Assembly: GCA_947561395.2 (NCBI GenBank)
Contig: OX387190.1
Location: forward strand, 18,470,858 to 18,534,857
From: Buxus sempervirens
Lineage: Eukaryota; Streptophyta; Magnoliopsida; Buxales; Buxaceae
Direction of reading: 5' to 3'
Length of the DNA: 64,000 nucleotides
The translations under genes and the position numbers were made by a program. Under the pieces are notes generated by a model. The model was given only the letters and a program-made list of their open reading frames with translations. It was not told where the DNA came from and did not search any database. Positions 11,840 to 24,150 of this stretch are shown in pieces. Within the stretch, counting starts at the first letter, position 1, and every line of letters starts with the position of its first letter.

Positions 11840-13605
11840 CTAGGAATAGAATTGAACCAATAAAGAAAGAAAAAAAACAATAATAAAAAAAAAACACATG
11901 TTAGACTAAGATAACATGGAAGAACAAACTAATTAAACTACATGCTAAGAAAAAAAATGCATGAGAGAAAACAATTGTTCAAACCAAGAAAATTCCAAAA
12001 CATTCGAGCAACGTTTGAACGTTCGGCAAACGTTGAAGACAAACGAACCCAGATTTGGGGATTTTCGATCAAATCATCAACTTCAACAAAATCGGCCAAA
12101 TAATGACTTGAAATCAACAATAAAACAAGAATACAACATTTAGAAACTGATTTGAACAAAAATAAACCATAAACCACGAAGAAATCTAAGATTTAACTTG
12201 AAAAACCCTAGAAAACCCTAGCCGATGATAAACATTGAGAGAAAAAAAGAAAATAATGAATGAAAACAAAAAAACTTCCCTTGAATCACGATTTGGAAGC
12301 ATGAATCGAAGAGAGAAAACAAAAATAATTGAAAGCCCTAAAATCGCCAGACGTTCGAACGAGTCTTGTTTCGAACGCTCCAAAAACCCTAAGGTCTTTT
12401 TCGCACGCGACCCTTTTTAAAAACAGATTTTTAATTGAACGTTCGAACGTTCAGCGAACACGTGGCGAACGTTAAATAAGGAATTTGTTTTGAAGGCAAC
12501 GTTCGACAAACGTTCGTAGAACGTTGGTTGAAATGACCAAAATTTGTTAACGTTCGATAGGCCGTTTGAACGTTCATCAAAAGTTCAGAAAAATTTCCAG
12601 ATTTCAGCAAGAAAACTCATCTCTTTTCAACCAAAAACACTCCAAACAAACGTAAAAACATGCAAGACATACATACAACTATAAATCAAGTATAAACTCT
12701 TGAAAGCTCAAATTTTGACATATTTTGAGAACCATTTTGCTCTAAAATTCAGATTTGAACAAATTTAACTTCAATACTCCCAAATAATTACACAACAACT
12801 CAACCAAATTTTCAATTGTGTTTGTGTGCATGTGCAAGGCCAAATACAACAAGTTTTGCCTATATGAGAGCTTGGTGAAGAGGAGTTGGCCATTGATCAA
12901 GAAATCCAATATTACCCAAGTCTCTCTAAAAATTGAAAAGAGCCCTTTCATGACCTAAGCATCAAGATTTTGAAATTTTCTCCCCTATTTCTTACAATTC
13001 TTTTTGCACAAAGAGTAGTGTTCCTTAGAATATCTGAGTTTACAGCTTATTCCATGGTTATACTCCTTGTGATTTTCTTTCTTTTTGAACTCAATATTGC
13101 TGGGGTTTACATTTCATCCCAGAGTTCTTTTCATATAACTTTTTCTTTTTAAACAAAAGGGAGAAATCTCTTTGTAACACAAGATCATATGCTAGGGTCT
13201 TTTCAACTTAAGATAGACAAGAGTAAACTCAGGATTGCCTATCCACACAACACCGAAATTAAAAAATAAGCTTCCTCAATTGTATTTGGTATGTGTATGT
13301 GATGTATAAACCACAAATAGAGTTTAGCAAGATGATTGTGAGATTATTAGAAACTGTTGAGACCAAATTTGAGAAATCATCTTTGAAGAGTTTGTAGGTT
13401 CTCAAAATATAACCAAAAGATATATATTTTCAAAACCTTATACTTATCCTATAGTTGACACATGTCAAGACAAGAACTCATATAAAAACCGAAAAACCAA
13501 AATATGAAAGAAAAACAAATACAAAAGCAAAATACAAAAACAAATAAGCATGCTAAAGAAAAGAAATATGCATGAGACACCCTAAAGCATGCTACAAAGT
13601 CCTTC
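11840..13605 (-). other. Copia spacer between pol and the envelope-like ORF
   Basis: No convincing ORF. Between about 12005 and 12590 it holds a cluster of the same palindromic GAACGTTC/CGTTCGAACG motifs that fill the LTR repeats, for example at 12437-12470. The remainder is AT-rich noncoding sequence. Confidence 0.6.
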
Positions 13606-16600
13606 TTAATGAAGAAGACCAACACCAATAGCTTTCCTAAGAAACTCAAACTTAAGAGCATCTAAAGGTTTGGTAAAGAGGTCAGCTAATTGATTTTCAG
13701 ATGGGATGTGTTCAAGAGATATCACATGATCTTCTACCAACTCTCGAATAAAATGATGTCGTATATCAATGTGCTTGGTTCGAGAGTGTTGAACCGGGTT
13801 TTTGGAAATATTAATAGCACTTGTATTATCACAATACAAGACAATAGTTCCTTGTTCGATCCCATAATCACTCAACATTTGCTTCATCCAAAGCAATTGA
13901 GTGCAACCACTACCAGCTGCTATATACTCCGCTTCAGTTGTGGACAAGGAAATAGAGTTTTGCTTCTTGCTCATCCATGCCACTAGATTGTTCCCAACAT
14001 AGAAACAACCTCCAGTTGTGCTCTTCCTATCATCTGCATTTCCAGCCCAGTTGGCATCAGAATAGCCTTCTAGAATTGCAGAAGTGTCTCTATAGAACCA
14101 TATACCATGATCAACAGTACCGTTAACATATCATATGACACGTTTGATGGCAGATAAGTGAGACTCTTTAGGATTTGCTTGGAATCTAACACACACACCT
14201 ACAATAAAGGCAATATCAGGCCTACTAGCGGTAAGATACAAAAGACTACCTATCATGCTTCTATAAAGAGTGTTATCTACACTCTTTCCAGATAAATCAG
14301 AATCAAGTTTCAAGGTAGTGCTCATAGGGGTTCTAGTGTGTTTCTTGCTGTCCAACCCAAATCTCTTCACAAGGTCTTTAGCATATTTAGATTGAGATAT
14401 GAAAATCCCATCTGTAGATTGAGAAATCTGAAGACCTAAGAAAAAATTTAATTCACCAACCATGCTCATTTCAAATTCATGTTGCATAGCTTTGGCAAAA
14501 TTTAAAGCAAGAGAATCAATTGGAGAACCAAAAACAATATCATCCACATAAACTTGAGCAACAGTGAAACTGCTTTTATCCTTTCTAATGAACAAAGTTT
14601 TATCAACTCCTCCTTTTGTGAACTTGTGATCTAAGAGATATGCAGTAAGTCTCTCATACCAAGCTCTAGGAGCTTGTTTCAACCCATACAAGGCTTTCTT
14701 AAGCCTAAACACATGATGTGGGAACTTTGGATTTACAAACCCCTTGGGTTGTTCAACATATACTTCTTCATGAAGTATCCCATTCAGAAAAGCACTTTTT
14801 ACATCCATTTGATGCAATTTAAAACCCAAGTGGCAAGCTACAGCAAGTAAAATCCTTATAGATTCAAGTCTAGCTACAGGGGCAAAAGTTTCATCAAAAT
14901 CAATACCCTCAACTTGGGTATATCCTTGTGTAACCAACCTAGCCTTATTTCTCACTATAGTGCCATGTTCATCAGACTTGTTCTTGAAAATCCATTTGGT
15001 TCCAATAACATTATAATTTTCAGGTCTAGGAACAAGATACCACACATCATTCCTAATGAATTGGTTTAATTCATCATGCATGGCATTAATCTAGCACTCA
15101 TCAGTAAGTGCTTCTTCTACCTTCTTAGGTTCAAGAGTTGAGACATAGGATGCAAATGACATCTGATTTAGGACTTTCCTACGAAGTCTCATCCCTTCAT
15201 TCAAATCACCAATTAACAACTCTTTGGGATGATTTAACTTTACTCTAGAGGAAGGTTCTTTTGTAGGACCTGGAGTTGAAGAAAAACCTTCTTCAGAAGT
15301 TGAAGAAGATGACTCAGATGACTTAGGATTTTGAATTTCAACAGTCAAGTCATTTTCCCCTACTTCTAGACTAGTCTCCCCCTCAACTTGAGACTTATCA
15401 ACCCCTTCATCCACAACAACATTTATGGATTCCATGACAGTGTGTGTACGTAAGTTATACACACGGTAAGCCCTGCTATTCTTAGAATAACCTAGGAAGA
15501 TTCCTTCATCACTCTTAGCATCAAACTTAGCCAAATTCTCCCTATCTCTCAAAATAAAACATTTACTTCCAAAAACACGAAAGTATTTGACAGTGGGCTT
15601 TTTACCATACCAAATTTCATAAGGAGTCTCAGTACTCCCAGGCCTCAAATACACCCTATTTATCACATGGCAAGTCGTGTTAATCGCTTCTCCCCAGAAA
15701 TACATGGCCACACCCTTGGCATGTATCATAACTCTTGCCATCTCTTGAAGAACCCTGTTTTTCCTCTCTACTACTCCATTTTGCTGTGGAGTAATAGGAG
15801 CAGAGAACTCACGATGAATTCCCTCTTCAAGACAAATTTTCAAGGATTGAGTTCTTGAACTCTTTCCCATGGTCACTCCTCATCCTAACAACCTTAGACT
15901 TTTTTTCATTAGAGAGTCTTCGACACAAAGACTTGATCAACTCACTTGCTTCAGATTTTTCTCTTAATAGCTCAACCCAAGTAAATCTGGAGAAGTCATC
16001 CACAATAACCAAAATGTACCTCCTACCACCAAGACTTTCAGTCCTAGAAGGACCCATAAGGTCCATATGCAACAATTCAAGAGGTTTGTGGGTTAAGCAC
16101 TCAGTGATCTTTTTGTGGCTAGATCTAGTTTGCTTTCCCAACTGACATGGCCCACACACATTTGGTTCTACTTTGGCAAGCTTAGGAAGGTCTCTAACAA
16201 AATCATGCTTGGACAATTCATTCATGTTTTTAAAATTCAAGTGACCAAGCCTTTGATGCCACAATTCATGCATATCAACTTTGGAAGAGTTACACACAAC
16301 ATTAGAGTTAGTAATCACACCATAACAATTATCCGGAGTTCTTTCTCCTTGAAGCACACACAAACCATTTGCATAAAACACAGAACACATATCTTTAGCA
16401 AATTTAACTTCCATGTTTGAGTCACACAATTGACTTATACTAATCAAGTTAGCTTTCAAGCCATCAACAAATAGTATTTCACTCAAAGTAGGTATACCGG
16501 AAATTTCAATAACACCCTTACCTACAATAGGAGCTTTGCTTCCATCACCAAAAGTAACAGTACCACAAGAATAATCTTCAAAAGATTTAAACAATGATTT

Positions 16601-16714
16601 GTCACCACACATGTGATGAGAGCAAGCACTATCAAGATACCACATAAGACTATTTCTAGCCTTCAAAGCAACATGAACTACATGGCAAGTCAATTCACTT
16701 CTTTTAACCCAAAT
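13606..16714 (-). pseudogene. copia pol (protease, integrase, RT, RNase H), inactivated
   Basis: Reads in the same frame as gag beyond a single in-frame TAA (16715-16717). Domains in order: aspartic protease with LDSACS; integrase HHCC zinc region (WHQRLGHL ... CGPC); integrase core with MDLMGP, VDDFSRF, RSDHGKEF and the Glu-bearing QQNGVVERKN; reverse transcriptase with [10 protein letters not shown] and YVDDIVFGS; RNase H with STTEAEYIAA and the C-terminal RTKHIDIRHHF. The integrase-before-RT order defines Ty1/copia. Damage: a one-base frameshift in a T-rich stretch near 15838, a TAG at 15092-15094 or its immediate neighbourhood at the integrase/RT junction, and a TGA at 14131-14133 at the start of the RNase H connection. 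The polyprotein ends at 13606. No functional enzyme is expected. Confidence 0.92.
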
Positions 16715-18556
16715 TTACTTAGACTCAGTGGTTTTCTTGGTCATTGAAGCTAATTGTTGACTTAAGAGCTTTGTCTGATTTGAAAGTTCTTTCACTTGTT
16801 TAGACAAATTCTCTTGAGGTTTTCTAGGTGAGGATTTCCTAGAGTTTTGGTTCAAATCCCAACAATTTGGTCTAATATGTCCAGAAATACCACAATAATG
16901 ACAAGTAGGGATAAAATTCTGAGTTTGGGAACTCTTGGTTGGAACACCCCTAGGTTTTGACCAATTAGACTTTTGACAACGATTTCTACCTTGGTTTGTC
17001 TTACCCTTGGAAGGATTGGACCTATTCTTTCTTTTGGTATTCACAACTTGGGTCTTAGAAGAAGATGGAGTATCATTGGAGGCTTCCTTGTATCCTAAAC
17101 CCCTTTTATTAGTTCCTAATTGACTCATCCCTAGCATATTGTCCAAATTTGCTGAACCTGTAGAAAACTTCTGGAGTTGAGTTTTAGTTCTTTCAAGCTC
17201 TTCCTTAAGAGACTTATTCTCAGATTCTAGGGATTCAATCTTCAACTTGTGTTCACCTAGACGAGAAGTAGACTCTTCAAATTTTGCTTGAAGATCTTCT
17301 TTCTTGTGCTCTACATCATTTAGCCTTTTGAGATTGGACTTCAATTGTTTCTTTGCTTTCAAACACTCCTTAAACAATTTATCATAAGCATCTTGAATAC
17401 TTTCCTCATCATCATCAGACTCATCATGAGAACCAATTGCATTCTCACTTGGTGGAAAGTCTTCATAATTGCTAGAGTCACCACTCCCAACAATAGAGGT
17501 GAAAGCCATGTAATTTTGACTTTCATCTGTTTTGGAGTCCTTACTATCCCTATCAGAAGCACTCTCATGAGAAAGAGTGGCATTCATGGCTTTCCCTTGA
17601 AGCTTCTTAAATGTGGGACACTCCGACCTAATGTGACCAAAACCCTGACACTCATGACATCTGATTTGTTGGAGTTTTTGCAACCTAGAGTCCTTAGGAT
17701 GTTTGGACTCTCTAGATTCAGATTTGATTCTTGACTTTTGATCTCTACCACTAGAACTCCCCTTGGATTTATACCTCTCATTTTCACTCCTTGGTTTCCT
17801 CCTTCTAAACATTTTCCTAAAGTTCTTTACCAATAGGGCAATGTCTTCATCTCCCATGGATTCCTCACTCGAATCATTATAAGCCTTTTCTTTACTAGAT
17901 TTGAGAGCTATAGACTTATTTTTCTTAGTAGGAGGAAGAGTGAGTTCATAAGTTTGAATTGATCCTATGAGATCTTCAACCCTAATGCCATTAATATCCT
18001 TACTCTCTTCTATAGCAGTCACTTTGGGTCTATATTTTTCAGGAAGAGACCTAAGGATTTTTCTAACCACTCTATTTGGAGGAATTCTTTCACCAAGATT
18101 AAAACTAGAGTTCACAATATCACTTAGTTTAGCATAGAAGGAATCAAAAGATTCATCATCTCCCATTTTTAGTTCTTCAAACCTAGTGATAAGCATTTGT
18201 AATTTTGAATTTTTCACAAGGACAGTTCCCTCATGAGTGGTTTGGAAAATTTCCCAAATTTCTTTACTGGTTTGACAAGTAGACACCCGTTTGAATTCAT
18301 CAGCAGAGATTGCACTAAAAAGTGCATTAACACCTTTAGAGTTGTAGTTAACATCAATTAACTCCTCTCTAGTATAGTTATCTGGATCTTTGGGTTTCGT
18401 CTCACCATCAACAATCACAGTTGGAGGATTCCATCCTCTCTCAACACTTCCCCAAACTTTTTCATCTATAGCCTTCAGATACGCTCTCATTCTAACTTTC
18501 CAGTAGGCATAATTGCTGCCATCAAAGAAGGGTGGGGCAGTGGAGGACTTGTCCAT
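16715..18556 (-). CDS. gag: copia Gag with two zinc knuckles (613 aa)
   Basis: I start at the ATG at 18554-18556 (MDKSSTAPPFFDGSNY). The open frame extends upstream to 18598, but only through the primer-binding site and without an ATG. Residues about 1-200 match the UBN2-type Gag core of plant copia elements (NYAYWKVRMRAYL, LRSLPEKYRPKVTAIEE). A first CX2CX4HX4C knuckle (CHECQGFGHIRSEC) is followed by an acidic Ser/Asp-rich region and a long heptad region (about residues 410-470). A second knuckle (CHYCGISGHIRPNC) lies near the C-terminus. Two knuckles and over 600 residues make this Gag larger than usual for copia, in line with a Sirevirus. The frame is intact and ends at TAA 16715-16717, after which pol continues in the same frame. 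Confidence 0.9.
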   Translation of the reverse strand: MDKSSTAPPFFDGSNYAYWKVRMRAYLKAIDEKVWGSVERGWNPPTVIVDGETKPKDPDNYTREELIDVNYNSKGVNALFSAISADEFKRVSTCQTSKEIWEIFQTTHEGTVLVKNSKLQMLITRFEELKMGDDESFDSFYAKLSDIVNSSFNLGERIPPNRVVRKILRSLPEKYRPKVTAIEESKDINGIRVEDLIGSIQTYELTLPPTKKNKSIALKSSKEKAYNDSSEESMGDEDIALLVKNFRKMFRRRKPRSENERYKSKGSSSGRDQKSRIKSESRESKHPKDSRLQKLQQIRCHECQGFGHIRSECPTFKKLQGKAMNATLSHESASDRDSKDSKTDESQNYMAFTSIVGSGDSSNYEDFPPSENAIGSHDESDDDEESIQDAYDKLFKECLKAKKQLKSNLKRLNDVEHKKEDLQAKFEESTSRLGEHKLKIESLESENKSLKEELERTKTQLQKFSTGSANLDNMLGMSQLGTNKRGLGYKEASNDTPSSSKTQVVNTKRKNRSNPSKGKTNQGRNRCQKSNWSKPRGVPTKSSQTQNFIPTCHYCGISGHIRPNCWDLNQNSRKSSPRKPQENLSKQVKELSNQTKLLSQQLASMTKKTTESK

Positions 18557-18585
18557 GACTAACAGAGTCAAGGATCTGGTTACCC

Positions 18586-18597
18586 GCTCTGATACCA
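18586..18597 (-). other. Primer-binding site (tRNA-iMet)
   Basis: Minus strand reads TGGTATCAGAGC, the standard plant copia site complementary to the 3' end of initiator tRNA-Met, two bases after the CA of the 5' LTR at 18600. Confidence 0.95.
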
Positions 18598-18599
18598 AT

Positions 18600-19750
18600 T
18601 GAAAAACACAGTTTAGACTCTAAATCACCTAGAGGGGGGTGAATAAGTGAAACCGATTGCGGAATAAAATTTCTATCAATTAAAAACAAGTTCTTAATTA
18701 ATAGGCATGCACAAGTCTGAGCACTTAACAATCCATCACACAAAATTGCAAAATAAAGAAAGGACCACACAAGCAATTTTGGTGACGAAGGGAAAACTCT
18801 AAGAGAACTCTCAAAGAGAAAAACCCTCCGGGCGATAAGGTGCCACCTCTGAAAATCACTATAAGAAGAAGACTTACAATAGTGGTTCAGACGACCCAAA
18901 CTGACTCTGACTCACAATGTAAATATCTGAAGAACTCTTCAGATTTGCATCCTTGCAACGATCCAGAACTCTGAATATCTTCTTAGTGAAGCGCCAAACG
19001 AACTCGCTCAGCAACCGTAGGAACTCCCACGAGCAAACTCTCCAACCCGGAACTCCAAGGTAGAAAAGAAAGATTAAGAAAGGTTTTGATGGCTCAAAGA
19101 AGAAGAAGGAAGAGGAAGAAGATCTCTTGCTCTCACACACGTTTTTAGGGTTCTCTAAAACGTCTTCGGTAACCCTCACAATAACCTAGACACTACTTAA
19201 ATAGATTGGGAGAAGGTAAAAGAAGAAAAGGAAACAAATCAGAAAAGATTGGACTTCTAAAACTGAAGTTTGTTAATGAACGTTCGAACGCTCAGCGAAC
19301 GCGGCTCGAACGTTCAAGACAAAAAACTCACTTTTCTTCTTCTCGTTCGAATGGTCAGAAAACGAGAGGCGAACGCTGCTCTCGGGTTTCTCTGTTGAAC
19401 TCTATCGGTCGAACGGTCAGCTAACGTTCAGCGAACGCTGCTCTCTGGTTTCTCTGAGTGTCACCAACGGTCGAACGGTCAGCAAACGTTCAGCCCACGC
19501 TGCTCTCGGGTTTCTCTGTGTGTCACCAACGGTCGAACGTTCAGCGAACGTTCAGCCCACGCTGCTATCGGGTTTTTCTGTGTATCACCAACGGTCAAAC
19601 GGTCGGCGAACGTTGGTCGTAACTTTATCAATTTTACTCTAATCATAACCCCGCTTGAACCGCAATACCTATAACCTATCCCAAATACTTTGACCATATT
19701 TATAAGACCTTTTTGACACGGAATAAAGCCAAAACAAAATAATCCTTACA
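18600..19750 (-). repeat. 5' LTR of the copia element (right copy)
   Basis: 1151 bp, same ends and length as the left LTR. It contains the ~62-bp tandem repeats at about 19370-19610. It abuts the PBS on the inside and the target duplication GATGG (19751-19755) on the outside. Confidence 0.93.
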
Positions 19751-20260
19751 GATGGTAATTAAATTAGTTGGCAATAATAAAGAAATTAGACTTTTATTAG
19801 TAAAATTCCAATTATTTAAATTTCTTTAGTTAGATAAGTATTGGAGAAGAAGTCTAAACACCTAGGTAATAAAATTATTCCCAATAATAATAAAAATAGG
19901 TACTTTGAAATCAAATATTCTAGAAAAGATATTTTGGTATATAAAAATAAGGTACACTTTTGGTAGTTAATAGTTGTATAGATTTAAATTCTATAACATA
20001 CAAAACTCTTTTAATATTTGAAAAATTAATTGTGATAAAATAATTGAATATAATAATTTCAATTTGCTAATTAAAAAATTAAATTATAAAATAAGAAGTG
20101 TTAATCCAATGAAATTTAAAAAAAAATGAAATATCTTTTGGGAATAACCATAATAATTAATAAAAAATTAGTATTTTAATTTAATAACTAGATTCTATTA
20201 CTCTAAAATAAAAAGCAATAAAGCCAATCTTAACATGCAACGCAGGTTCACAATTGCTAG

Positions 20261-21699
20261 TATATATAAAAATGTACAGAGGTTGACAATAGACAGGAAA
20301 ATCAATTTTTTTAGATCAAAAGCTCATGAACGGTTGAAAGGTTTTGAAGGCCAAAAATGTAGAAATAAATAAATAAAAGGATGGCTTTCACGCTTCCTTT
20401 TCTCCAGTGATTTCATTTTCCATTTCTACATGATAGTCGGATGCAAATCTAGCAGATATATCAATGCTAAATGTTACATATAACCCAGTAACCTATAAAA
20501 TTATCTAAATTAGACTTCTTGAGTACAGTTGGATCATCTCACATGCCATAATTGTGAAGAACCATATTTCTTTCATGGGCACTTGGCTCTTGTATCGATA
20601 TGTGAAAGTGAGACACTCCTATAGATTATTATGCAATGGTTAAAGAGTCAGGATGCAGAAGTAATGTTGGCCCCTGTTGAGTTCTTTTGTGAGATGCCTG
20701 TAACATTCCCATACTTTTTATTAAATATTTTCACATTTATGCAGATCTATAGGTTTTCTATTGCCCCTTTTCCATTTTATTTTTGCGATGAAATCCCTTT
20801 TGTTTATGATATCTTTGTATTACATCTTGCTTGCTATAAGATATACAAATGATGGATGCTTCACTAGTAATGATTCTTGCTTTAAACTAGTCCTTCAACC
20901 TGCCTGGATTCCAAGTTGTAAATAAATTTGCCGGTTTTCGATGAGGACTTGTTGAACCATTGTACTTATAAACAAGTATTTCAGTTTCTTTAAATCGTAG
21001 GCTATATATAATTTATAGTATAGAATAAAAATACTTTAGCGTTTTATCTTAAAAATAAGAATATATATATATATTTGGGATTTCATTTTCTTATAGAATT
21101 TTCTTTCAATTTTCAGATCATAGAAATTTTAAGTTTTAGTAAGTTGTGATGGTTACTAATACTTCCCTAGAAGGTTTTTAAAAAAAAAAAAACACCCTAA
21201 CACATAAAGGAACTTAAAGAGGAGAATTGATAATGTATACTAGTTAGTTATTCTTATTAATCTGCAAGTAGTAGTTAGATTGTTTTCATATATTTTCTAC
21301 TTAATTTTTAGTTTATATTTACATTCAATTATAGCCATAAATTTGGCCTAACTTGCCTGAAGCCTGCTTGACCCAATACTGCTAAACGATCAAACTGATT
21401 ATTTATGGGTCTTTTGGAGTTAGTAATCTTCGCAAGCCATTTGAATTATTGTGAACTATTACATTCATGACCATCTTGTTCTTCGCTCTAGACCTAATCT
21501 GGGTGTCTAAATTTATGGATTATTTTTTGTACCCAAAACCTCATGTTACCCCATATAATAGAAATTCAAACTTTTGGTCATTTTGTCAGTGTGAAATATA
21601 CCCACATTGAGGCAAACCCATGGGATATAAAGACACCATAGAATTGACTCTTGAATGCCTACCTGAGTTGGTCACACTCTCTCCTGTTTTTGTGTAGGA
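20261..21699. other. Unassigned DNA between Helitron 1 and the LINE relic
   Basis: No gene or TE termini recognised. A 73-codon frame at 20631-20852 has no recognisable motif. Simple features only: an (AT)n run near 21061-21074 and an A-run near 21180. Confidence 0.3.
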
Positions 21700-22760
21700 T
21701 TTGGATCTTCTATATCTTTGGTGGGAAACAATGTCCTTTCCTCCTTTTTCCCAACGATCTTCACAATTGTGATTTTGCTCAATGATTTGGTTTCCAAGGT
21801 GCTCTCTTGGTTCTCTTCTGGTCTTATTTGGAATTTTGCCTCTCAAGAAGGATCCAAGGTGTTCAGAATTATTAGAGTTAGCCTCCTTTTTTGATTCATG
21901 AAGATGTTTTTATTGATGCACAGAGTCCTAATATCCATATTTGGAGTTTAGACCCTTCAGGATCTTTCTTTTGCTGCTCCTTTAGTGTGTACAGTGAGGG
22001 TAGATCTACCCTTCTTGCTCCATATCCTCACAAGTTAGTGTGGAAACCTACAATTCCAACAAAAATCAAGGCTTTCACTTGGACTTTGCTATTGAAGATT
22101 TAACACAATTGATCATCTCCAAAATACTAAGAATTAGGTAGCTTTATCTCCAAATTCATGTGTGCTTTGTTTGTGCCAAAGTGAAATTGAAACTATCCAT
22201 CACATTCTTATTCTGTATAGCTTGGACTGGAGCATTTGGGGGCTATTTTTATCACTAAATTGCAGAAGCCAAGCACATTCATGTACAAGCCTCGCACCTT
22301 GCATCAAGGTCCAAAGAGAGACGTCCAATGTTGCTCCCAAGTTTCAGAAAAAGAGAGAGAAATGAGAAGAAAATAGAGGAAGATAGATGGGAAATTTTTT
22401 AACGGATGAGCAGACGCAGGCTTTTATTTATACTAAATCAAGACTAATCCCATCATAACCAGAATTCCTAATTTGTCTATCCATCCACCAATAGGGTATC
22501 CAACTATAACCCATTTCCCTTATATTTAGGAAAACCAAAGCAAACGTGTCCACTTGGCATTATGCCAAACTTCTAAGTCTCCCAACGTAGACGCGTAATC
22601 ACTGAAGCTTCATTGAAATTAGAGAGAAGGGATGAACACTTAATTGCCTCCTTTTCCGTGTGGCATATTTGGTTAGAGAGGAATAGAAGAATATTCAAAG
22701 ATAAAAAGAAGTTTGTCGAAGCAATTTGTGAAACTATTTCGGCATCAGTAGCTTCAAAAC
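21700..22760 (+). pseudogene. LINE relic: zinc-binding RT tail (zf-RVT)
   Basis: Pieces of translation in shifting plus-strand frames match the C-terminal zinc-binding region of plant L1-type reverse transcriptases. In order these are IHIWSLDPSGSF then SVYSEGRS, LVWKPTIPTKIKAFTWTL (21891-22103), CLCQSEIETIHHILI with W.IW following (22162-22250), and VWHIWLERNRRIFKDKK (22613-22700). The order and spacing fit the family (W-S-x2-G-x-FSV..., VWK..IP.K...F.W, CxxC...E...HIL.C, W.IW.ERN.RIF). Several frameshifts and stops, and about 350 bp of unrelated sequence between 22263 and 22612, show it is dead. The upstream RT core is not in the window. Confidence 0.6.
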
Positions 22761-23546
22761 AGATTATTACTTGTACCCTTTTTCTATTTCTTCTCACTTT
22801 AATCTAATTCTCTTCATTAGCAACCAAAAAACACGCCCCACAATCAGTATTACATTCTGTTGCCCTAGACATTGCACAAGGACAGGGTGTAATTTCCTTT
22901 TATTTGTTTGCATTTTAGTCTTACTTTTTATTGATGAGGAATGTGGCCTTGAAACTATTTTTATTGGGTTGGAATTAATAAAGGGTAAACCCTATTTACA
23001 TGTAAAGATTTAATTAAATGAAACTCAAATATAAAATCTTTTGCATAGTTTGTTTCATGTAACTAAGGTCCTAAAAGAAGCAGTCTTGACTGAGTAACTG
23101 TCATTGTTCTTTAACCTGTAGAAGGCCTTCTCTTTGAATAAACTTATAAATACGTCAACACCTTGATCTTGAAAATTTTCAAATGGTGTATGTATTATTC
23201 TCTGTATTGAAGTCATGTGTCCAACAAAACCTGGCGTCAATATGCGTAGTGCATCCATCGAAAAACAGGATTCTTTATTAGTTCAATTATTGACATATTT
23301 TGTAGATAGAGAGAGATTGCACTGGTCGTTGACATGTAGCCACATTTCCCCAATATGGGGAAGAAATCTCTAGGTTTCGCCGGCATGTTGTCAGATTTCA
23401 TCGACATGCCTCATTTCGCCACATGCTAGAGAAAAACGCAAAAAGGGTTTTGTACCCACTATTTCGTGCGCTGGACAAAAAAAAAAAAAGAAAAGAAATT
23501 TGGCTATCACCATGAGTAGTGGTGTTGGTATGGTGGTGATGGTAAC
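22761..23546. other. Unassigned DNA
   Basis: No gene recognised. A 67-codon minus-strand frame at 23055-23258 has no known motif. Confidence 0.3.
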
Positions 23547-24142
23547 CAGAGGCGGAGCCAGAAAATTAGCTTAGGAGGGGCAAACAATAAGTTAGAATAA
23601 ATTCAACTACGGGCCACTTTTGGTCGGTATATATAAAAATGTAAAAATAGTCCATCAAAAAACTTCTTTTTAGAAAATGGTCATTTAAAAAAATAAATTT
23701 TTTTGAATTATAGGGTAACTTTACTATAGTTACGTGAGATACAACAACAACCTACTTGGGATGCAAACGCATTATATGTGGGATACGATCATATGATACA
23801 CTCGTGTCACATGTAGGATGTATTCTTGCCTCGCGTATTCCACGTAAAATGTGTTCTTGTTCCAAGTAGGCTACACTTGTACTCCAAATAGCCAGGTAAA
23901 ATGACTATATTTTTTTTTTGTTTTGAAAAGTTACCTTCAATTATTTTTGAAAGTGACCTTAGTTCTGCAAATGAGATCTTTTATGGGCCGTTTTCATATA
24001 TTCAGGCTAAAAAAGTGACCTTCTTCAAATTTTTTGGGGGCAATTGCTTTAAGTTGTTGGCCATTTTATATAATATTTAAAATAGAAAAAAATTAGAGGG
24101 GGGGCAATTGCCCCCCTATGCGCCCCCTTGGCTCCGCACATG
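23547..24142. mobile_element. hAT-like non-autonomous element (596 bp)
   Basis: Terminal inverted repeats CAGAGGCGGAGCCA (left) and, read inward from the right, CATGTGCGGAGCCA (11 of 14 match), flanked by the 8-bp direct repeat ATGGTAAC (23539-23546 and 24143-24150). An 8-bp duplication with CAG-type ends points to hAT. The interior has no ORF and is AT-rich, with a G/C-run just inside the right end. Confidence 0.75.
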
Positions 24143-24150
24143 ATGGTAAC

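Larger units (their letters stand above)
6318..19750 (-). mobile_element. Sirevirus-like Ty1/copia retrotransposon (13.4 kb, defective)
   Basis: Complete LTR to LTR element with 5-bp target duplication GATGG (6313-6317 and 19751-19755). In minus-strand order it has the 5' LTR, an initiator-Met tRNA primer site, gag, protease-integrase-RT-RNase H in copia order, a 1.8-kb spacer, an envelope-like ORF, a polypurine tract and the 3' LTR. Long LTRs, a large gag and an extra ORF downstream of pol are features of Sirevirus (Maximus/SIRE) elements; that assignment is inference. The LTRs differ at roughly two dozen sites in 1151 bp by hand count, so the insertion is fairly young. Pol has a frameshift and nonsense codons, and the envelope-like ORF is split by a solo LTR, so the copy is dead. 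Confidence 0.93.
2683..20260 (+). mobile_element. Non-autonomous Helitron, copy 1 (split by nested LTR elements)
   Basis: The left end reads TCTATACTAC directly after an A at 2682. The right end is CTAG at 20257-20260 followed by T, which is the A|T insertion rule of Helitrons. About 10 nt before CTAG is a short imperfect stem (TGCAAC / GTTCA) at 20236-20250, as expected for the 3' terminal hairpin. Helitron-derived sequence is 2683-5137, 6236-6317 and 19751-20260. The rest is a solo copia LTR and a full copia element. The pieces align in order with the second copy at 25062-28230. I see no Rep/helicase coding sequence, so the copy is non-autonomous. Without the insertions it would be roughly 3 kb. 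Confidence 0.85.

Noticed and set aside
18557-18598. Upstream extension of gag (14 codons)
   Set aside because: It has no ATG and reads through the tRNA primer-binding site; the ATG at 18556 is the sensible start.
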